From contig DDFF01000003.1 in NCBI GenBank assembly GCA_002337045.1, positions 424,427 through 488,426 of the forward strand: a stretch of DNA of 64,000 nt. Direction: 5' to 3'. The notes beneath the pieces were generated by a model. The model had not been told where the DNA came from and ran no database searches. It saw only the letters and a program-made list of their open reading frames with translations. How positions within the stretch are numbered: the first letter of the stretch is position 1; every line of letters begins with the position of its first letter. The position numbers and the translations under genes are program-made. This DNA is from Bacteroidetes bacterium UBA1935. GTDB lineage: Bacteria; Bacteroidota; Bacteroidia; Chitinophagales; Chitinophagaceae. Positions 59,762-64,000 of the stretch are shown piece after piece.

Positions 59762-62700
59762 TTATTCTTTTACCACCTTCACAGTCATCTTGTCACCATT
59801 GTCCGTACTCAGTAGCAGTATGTAGTTGCCTGCTGCCAGATGGCTCATGCTCAGTTCCGTAGTTTCACTTGTTGCTGTCGCCATTATCAGCACGCTGCCA
59901 AGCACATCATTTAGTTGTACTTTTGTCCCTTTCTCTACACCTTCTAGTATCAACCTATCCTTCGTAGGATTCGGGTAGATGCTTGGTTCCTTACCTCTCC
60001 ACAACCCAACGACACCTGTACTTTCGATGCTCACTTTTATGCAGTCACTCTTCGCTTTTTTAGGGTTCGGGCACATATAGTTGCTTGTCATTTCAGCGCA
60101 TATCACATCATTATTGCTCAACGTACTAGCCCCCCATACATTACTGATAGCACCGATAATATAAGAACCATTAACCAACCACTGATACGTCGGTCTGCTA
60201 CCACCATTGGTTGGTGTTGCGGTGAAGTTGATCATTGTTCCACTTTTCACAGTTGCATTCGGATTGGCGGCGATGCTAACGGTAGGTACCAGATATGGCA
60301 GTACGTGCATCTTTATGATATTGCTCGTATCGGTATACGGTGTAGCACATACACCATACACTGTTATAGTTGTATAGTACTCATCTCCATCAACTGCCGT
60401 TGTGGTGCTATAGTTTGCATTGGCGGCACCGCCTATCACTGTATTATTCCTGAACCAATTGCGCGTGAAGCTGCTACCTGTATTGCTTGTGCTCGATACA
60501 AATGTTACACTCTGCCCAACACATATACTATCCTTAGGGCTTGGGTACACATTTATTACAGGTGCTGGATTTACAGTCACAATTATAGAATCTCTTGCGG
60601 ATGTACAACCATTTACTGTTGCTGTTACATAATATTTAGCTGCATAACTTGTTATTGCACTGCTGCGTACCGGGTTTTGAACGTTTGATAAAAAACCTGT
60701 TGTACTCGTCCAATTGTAAGTAGCACCGCCGGCAACCGTACTTGCCCCCAATTGCAAATCTTGCCCAACACATACCGGTGTATTGGCTGATGGCGTTGGT
60801 GCTGCTGGTATAGAATTTACTTGTGCATATACCGTATCAAGAACACTGCAGCCATTTAATGTTACGGTTAGGATATAATTGCCTGTACGATTGGTTGTGG
60901 CTGGCGAAAAATTAGGATTCTGAAATGTAGAACTAAAACTATTAGGGCCTGTCCATGAAAAATTAACACCAGTAGATGTGGTATTACCTGTCAGGAACAG
61001 TATAGCACCCTCGCATATCGGCGCGTTGGTACCGGCATTTACGTTGGCAGGTAATGGTTTTACCAATACAGTTACAGTGTCTTTTGAAGTACAGTTAGAA
61101 CTATTTGTTGCCATTACTATATAATCACCGCTGATGGCAGGTGTTACATTAGCTCTTGTGGGGCTCTGACTTGTAGATGTATAAGCTCCCGGACCAACCC
61201 AACTATACCCAACACCACTTGTACTGTTCGTACAATTCAGGTTTAACGATGTGCCTTCACACAATGGAGTATTAGCACTTGCTACGACAGGCAATGGAAC
61301 CGGATTAACTACAACATTCAAGCTGTCTTTTGTCAAACAACCATTCAGCAGATAGTTCACTATATACTTACCAGCGTTACCAGACGTTACACTACTTATA
61401 CTTGACGACGATGTAGTCGAAACAAAACTATTAGGACCTGTCCATGTATAAGCTACCCCTGTGCTACTACTACCTGCATTCAGCTTGAGTGTATCATTCA
61501 TGCACACGGGGCTATTACTACCAATCGTTCGACTCACAGCTTGGGGTTTAACAAGAACAGTTACAGTATCATATTCTATACATGCACCATAATTAGCACT
61601 TAATACGTAGTCGCCGCTCATTGCAGGTATACTATTTGTACGAATTGTATCTTTATTTGTTGAGCTGAATCCTCCCGGACCACTCCAACTATAGCTTATA
61701 GCCGGCACAAATACTGCTGTATTGAGATACATTGTATCGCGTTCGCAAATAGAGGTGCTTCCTGTTACGTTTACAGAAGATGCAGATACAACTACTACAG
61801 TTGTAGTGTCTTTAGAAATACATCCATACAATTTTGCAGTCACTATATAGTTTCCGCTATTTGCTACTGCCACACTATTAATTATCGGGTTTTGCAACGT
61901 ACTGTTAAAACCAGACGGGCCTGTCCACTTATAATTAACCCCCGTTGTAGCACTTGTTGCTGTCAGATTTAATTGTTGACCTATACAAAATGGCCCATTA
62001 TTACTATTGCTCACATTCGGACGGACAACACCAATACTGATACCCTTGCCATTATATCCGGAACTATCAATAAAATTATTTGACACTATTCTTATACGAT
62101 AATTATTTCCTGGCACAACTGTATTGGGCACTACACAAGTAATACTACCGGCAGTATTGCCGGATCGGGTACCGATAATAGTTGTACCACTTGAAAAAGC
62201 CCCGCTAGCATTACTTAACTGCACACTAAACACATTACTTGCACTACCACTCCAAAAACTATTGAGTGTATAGGGAACCTGAAAAGTATCACCCGCACAT
62301 ATCATACTATCGGCATACAGGTTATTGATACCGTTAGCCAATCTCACAACAACAGAATCTACATAATAGTATGAACCTCCACCCGTCACGCCTGTTATCA
62401 ATGTATCAATTACATATGATGCATATGGTCCGAAACTCGTAATAGCTATAAAATTATAAGCTGAATCTGCTACAAACGTTCCGCTGAGTCTTGTCCATCC
62501 TACTTTATCCGACACAGGGCCATAACTTGCAAATGACACTTTAGGTATTGTAGAATCTGCAGCTAATGCATTTGACACAGTAGGTCCATTCTGAATAAAA
62601 TGCACACCGAGCCCATTGATTCCAAACCTTGAATTATCTGTCAAAGATGCAGACAATGCTACATAATATGTAGCCCCAATTGTCAATGGTGTAATACTTC

Positions 62701-63001
62701 TTCCTATTCCCTCTCTTGAATAACTACTCGTGGCAACAATAAAACCGGCATATGCTGTGCCACTTGCTGCAGGTTGGAAACCCATAAAATTCGTTGGCAC
62801 GCTGACCACACCAGATCCGCAGCCATTAAAGTAATCAGGAGTCGCTATATAATTTTCCCAGCCTATACAGTTTGTAAGTTGGAAAGTCGTAGTCGGGCAA
62901 GTTGTGATATATTCAAAGTCACCATTGGGTACCATATTCTGACCATAGATGGCAGAAATAGATATAATAAAAGAGAAGAAGAGGGTTATCAGTTTTCTCA
63001 T
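59762..63001 (-). CDS. Large Ig-like repeat T9SS cargo protein
   Basis: 1079 residues. Signal peptide about 1-20 (MRKLITLFFSFIISISAIYG). The N-terminal domain (about 22-225) starts MVPNGDFEYITTCP...CIGWENY and has the jelly-roll pattern common in OmpA-linked and T9SS proteins of this phylum. Six Ig-like modules of about 80 residues follow, each with Cys, GV.Y.W.GP..F and SG.Y.V...NGC.S.DT, then two PKD/Ig-like modules (DSICVGQSVTF, PTYQWLVNG). The sorting domain starts at IYPNPTKDRLILEG. Its last 230 residues are closely like those of the next gene upstream. The -7 box is at 63023-63030. Likely a long surface fibre or adhesin. Confidence 0.92.
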   Translation of the reverse strand: MRKLITLFFSFIISISAIYGQNMVPNGDFEYITTCPTTTFQLTNCIGWENYIATPDYFNGCGSGVVSVPTNFMGFQPAASGTAYAGFIVATSSYSREGIGRSITPLTIGATYYVALSASLTDNSRFGINGLGVHFIQNGPTVSNALAADSTIPKVSFASYGPVSDKVGWTRLSGTFVADSAYNFIAITSFGPYASYVIDTLITGVTGGGSYYYVDSVVVRLANGINNLYADSMICAGDTFQVPYTLNSFWSGSASNVFSVQLSNASGAFSSGTTIIGTRSGNTAGSITCVVPNTVVPGNNYRIRIVSNNFIDSSGYNGKGISIGVVRPNVSNSNNGPFCIGQQLNLTATSATTGVNYKWTGPSGFNSTLQNPIINSVAVANSGNYIVTAKLYGCISKDTTTVVVVSASSVNVTGSTSICERDTMYLNTAVFVPAISYSWSGPGGFSSTNKDTIRTNSIPAMSGDYVLSANYGACIEYDTVTVLVKPQAVSRTIGSNSPVCMNDTLKLNAGSSSTGVAYTWTGPNSFVSTTSSSSISSVTSGNAGKYIVNYLLNGCLTKDSLNVVVNPVPLPVVASANTPLCEGTSLNLNCTNSTSGVGYSWVGPGAYTSTSQSPTRANVTPAISGDYIVMATNSSNCTSKDTVTVLVKPLPANVNAGTNAPICEGAILFLTGNTTSTGVNFSWTGPNSFSSTFQNPNFSPATTNRTGNYILTVTLNGCSVLDTVYAQVNSIPAAPTPSANTPVCVGQDLQLGASTVAGGATYNWTSTTGFLSNVQNPVRSSAITSYAAKYYVTATVNGCTSARDSIIVTVNPAPVINVYPSPKDSICVGQSVTFVSSTSNTGSSFTRNWFRNNTVIGGAANANYSTTTAVDGDEYYTTITVYGVCATPYTDTSNIIKMHVLPYLVPTVSIAANPNATVKSGTMINFTATPTNGGSRPTYQWLVNGSYIIGAISNVWGASTLSNNDVICAEMTSNYMCPNPKKAKSDCIKVSIESTGVVGLWRGKEPSIYPNPTKDRLILEGVEKGTKVQLNDVLGSVLIMATATSETTELSMSHLAAGNYILLLSTDNGDKMTVKVVKE

Positions 63002-63022
63002 AGCATATAGGTATTGCTACTA

Positions 63023-63030
63023 CAAAGTTA
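63023..63030 (-). promoter_or_regulatory. Bacteroidota -7 box (TAACTTTG)
   Basis: CAAAGTTA on the plus strand, 21 bases upstream of the start at 63001. Confidence 0.6.
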
Positions 63031-63090
63031 ATAATATGCACATGCCATTGCTATATAAATTCTATATTTTCAATTAAATGCACATTAAAA

Positions 63091-63110
63091 AAGCGGCATT
63101 GCTGCCGCTT
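63091..63110 (-). terminator. Rho-independent terminator
   Basis: AAGCGGCA and TGCCGCTT arms with loop TTGC, then TTTTTTAATG on the minus strand, 37 bases after the stop of the truncated gene. It isolates the gene at 59762 from the one before it. Confidence 0.87.
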
Positions 63111-63146
63111 TCTCTTGGGGTATATTGATAGCCAATTACTTACATT

Positions 63147-64000
63147 TTATTCCTTCACCACCTTCACATTCATCCTGTCGCCATTGTCTGTGCTCAGCAG
63201 CAGCATGTAGCTGCCTGCCGCCAGATGGCTCATGTTCAGCTCCGTGGTTTCACTTGTTGCTGTTGCACTTATCACCACTCTGCCAAGTACATCTGTTAAT
63301 TGTATTTTTGTCCCTTTTGCTACACCCTCTATCATCAACCTTTCTGTTGCAGGGTTCGGGTAGATGCTTGGTTCTTTACCTGTCCAGATACCTGTAATGT
63401 TGGTGCCACCCGTACTCTCTATACTCACTTTTATACAGTTGCTCTTTGCCGTCTTAGGACTCGGACACAAATAACCACTCGTCATCTCTACACATATCAG
63501 ATCGTTATTGCTCAGTGTGCTCGCACCCCAGATATTGCTGATGGCACCCGTGATGTTCGTGCCGTTTCTCGTCCACTGGTATTTGGGGGTGTTACCAGCG
63601 TTTACAGGCGTTGCCGTAAAGTTAATCATCGTGCCGCTCGTTACTGTCGTATTCGGGTTCGCTGTTATGCTTACCAACGGTGCCAGGTATGGCAGTACAT
63701 GCATCTTGATGACATTGCTCGTATCTGTATACGTACCCGCACATACGCCATTTGTGGTAACTGTTACATAAAAATCATCCAGATCGCTTACCGATGAGGT
63801 GGTATAGCTTGTGCCTCCTGTCAGTACAGGATTGTTGTTTCTATACCAGGTATACACCGGGCCGCTGCCTACATTGCTTGGCGTTGCTACAAAAGTGATA
63901 CTGCCTCCCTGACAGATGCTGTCCTTCGGACTCGGATACAGGTTTACATTGGGGGCTATTGCAGTGGTGACTGTCGTAGTACCCGCATTCGAGTAACAGC
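63147..64000 (-). CDS. Ig-like T9SS cargo protein, 5'-truncated by the window
   Basis: The frame stays open to base 64000, so about 284 C-terminal residues are seen and the start lies outside. It shows two PKD/Ig-like modules (CQGGSITFVATPSNVGSGPVYTWYRN, and TPKYQWTRNGTNITG) and the sorting domain from IYPNPATERLMIEG to VKVVKE. The whole visible part aligns with the C-terminus of the protein at 59762, about four fifths identical in the sorting domain, so the two are tandem duplicates at least in this part. The internal GTG at 63857 is not a start; the coding pattern continues upstream of it. Confidence 0.9.
   Translation of the reverse strand, partial: CYSNAGTTTVTTAIAPNVNLYPSPKDSICQGGSITFVATPSNVGSGPVYTWYRNNNPVLTGGTSYTTSSVSDLDDFYVTVTTNGVCAGTYTDTSNVIKMHVLPYLAPLVSITANPNTTVTSGTMINFTATPVNAGNTPKYQWTRNGTNITGAISNIWGASTLSNNDLICVEMTSGYLCPSPKTAKSNCIKVSIESTGGTNITGIWTGKEPSIYPNPATERLMIEGVAKGTKIQLTDVLGRVVISATATSETTELNMSHLAAGSYMLLLSTDNGDRMNVKVVKE

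Noticed and set aside
1..64000. tRNA, rRNA, insertion sequences, attachment sites and replication origin
   Set aside because: I saw no cloverleaf-like sequence ending in a typical acceptor, no transposase or integrase frame and no origin boxes; nothing can be supported by eye.

Overview
The window looks like a chromosomal segment of a Bacteroidota bacterium, most likely of the Chitinophagaceae / Chitinophagales type. The evidence is the many type IX secretion system (T9SS) type A C-terminal sorting domains, signal peptides ending in A-Q, promoters of the Bacteroidota form TAnnTTTG just upstream of start codons with no Shine-Dalgarno sequences, and relatives such as the AMP nucleosidase, S41 protease and Crp/Fnr-like regulators. 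There is no rRNA, tRNA, CRISPR array, transposase or integrase that I can support.

Layout. (1) 1-14764: nine tandem plus-strand genes (the first cut by the window edge) for secreted ELWxDGT-repeat proteins of about 535-555 residues. Each has a signal peptide, 7-8 repeats that probably build a beta-propeller, and a nearly identical T9SS sorting domain. A tenth, divergent copy lies at 19162-20769. (2) 14801-18845: a minus-strand cluster with a hypothetical protein, a multi-pass membrane protein, a HisKA_3 histidine kinase, a NarL/LuxR response regulator and an orphan contractile-tail sheath protein. (3) 21173-21907: two small plus-strand genes, one an Ala-rich lipoprotein. (4) 21993-30434: eleven tandem minus-strand paralogues of a small (175-182 residue) exported protein family that I cannot assign to a named family. 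(5) 30856-53297: ordinary mixed chromosome: uvrA, DUF1493, cupin, YdeI-like, GNAT, a fused oligopeptide ABC ATPase, a LamG/T9SS protein, AMP nucleosidase, two Crp/Fnr-like regulators, darcynin, a DJ-1-like protein, an HsdR-N-type protein, an S41 protease, an N-acetylglucosamine-kinase-like protein and several small lipoproteins and membrane proteins. (6) 53488-64000: four large minus-strand T9SS cargo genes: an SBBP-propeller protein and three Ig-like multidomain proteins, the last cut by the window edge.

The most notable result is regulatory. Nine of the eleven paralogues in region 4 fall into two promoter classes that are interleaved along the array. Class B (4 genes) carries four direct repeats, TTAAC/TTAGC-type, at an exact 11-bp period, always 38 bp from the -7 box. 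Class A (5 genes) carries a palindrome, ACTAAnnTTAGT-like, always exactly 25 bp from the -7 box. This suggests that two different regulators choose which version of one surface protein family is made. Regions 1, 4 and 6 together make the window largely a cell-surface and secretion locus.
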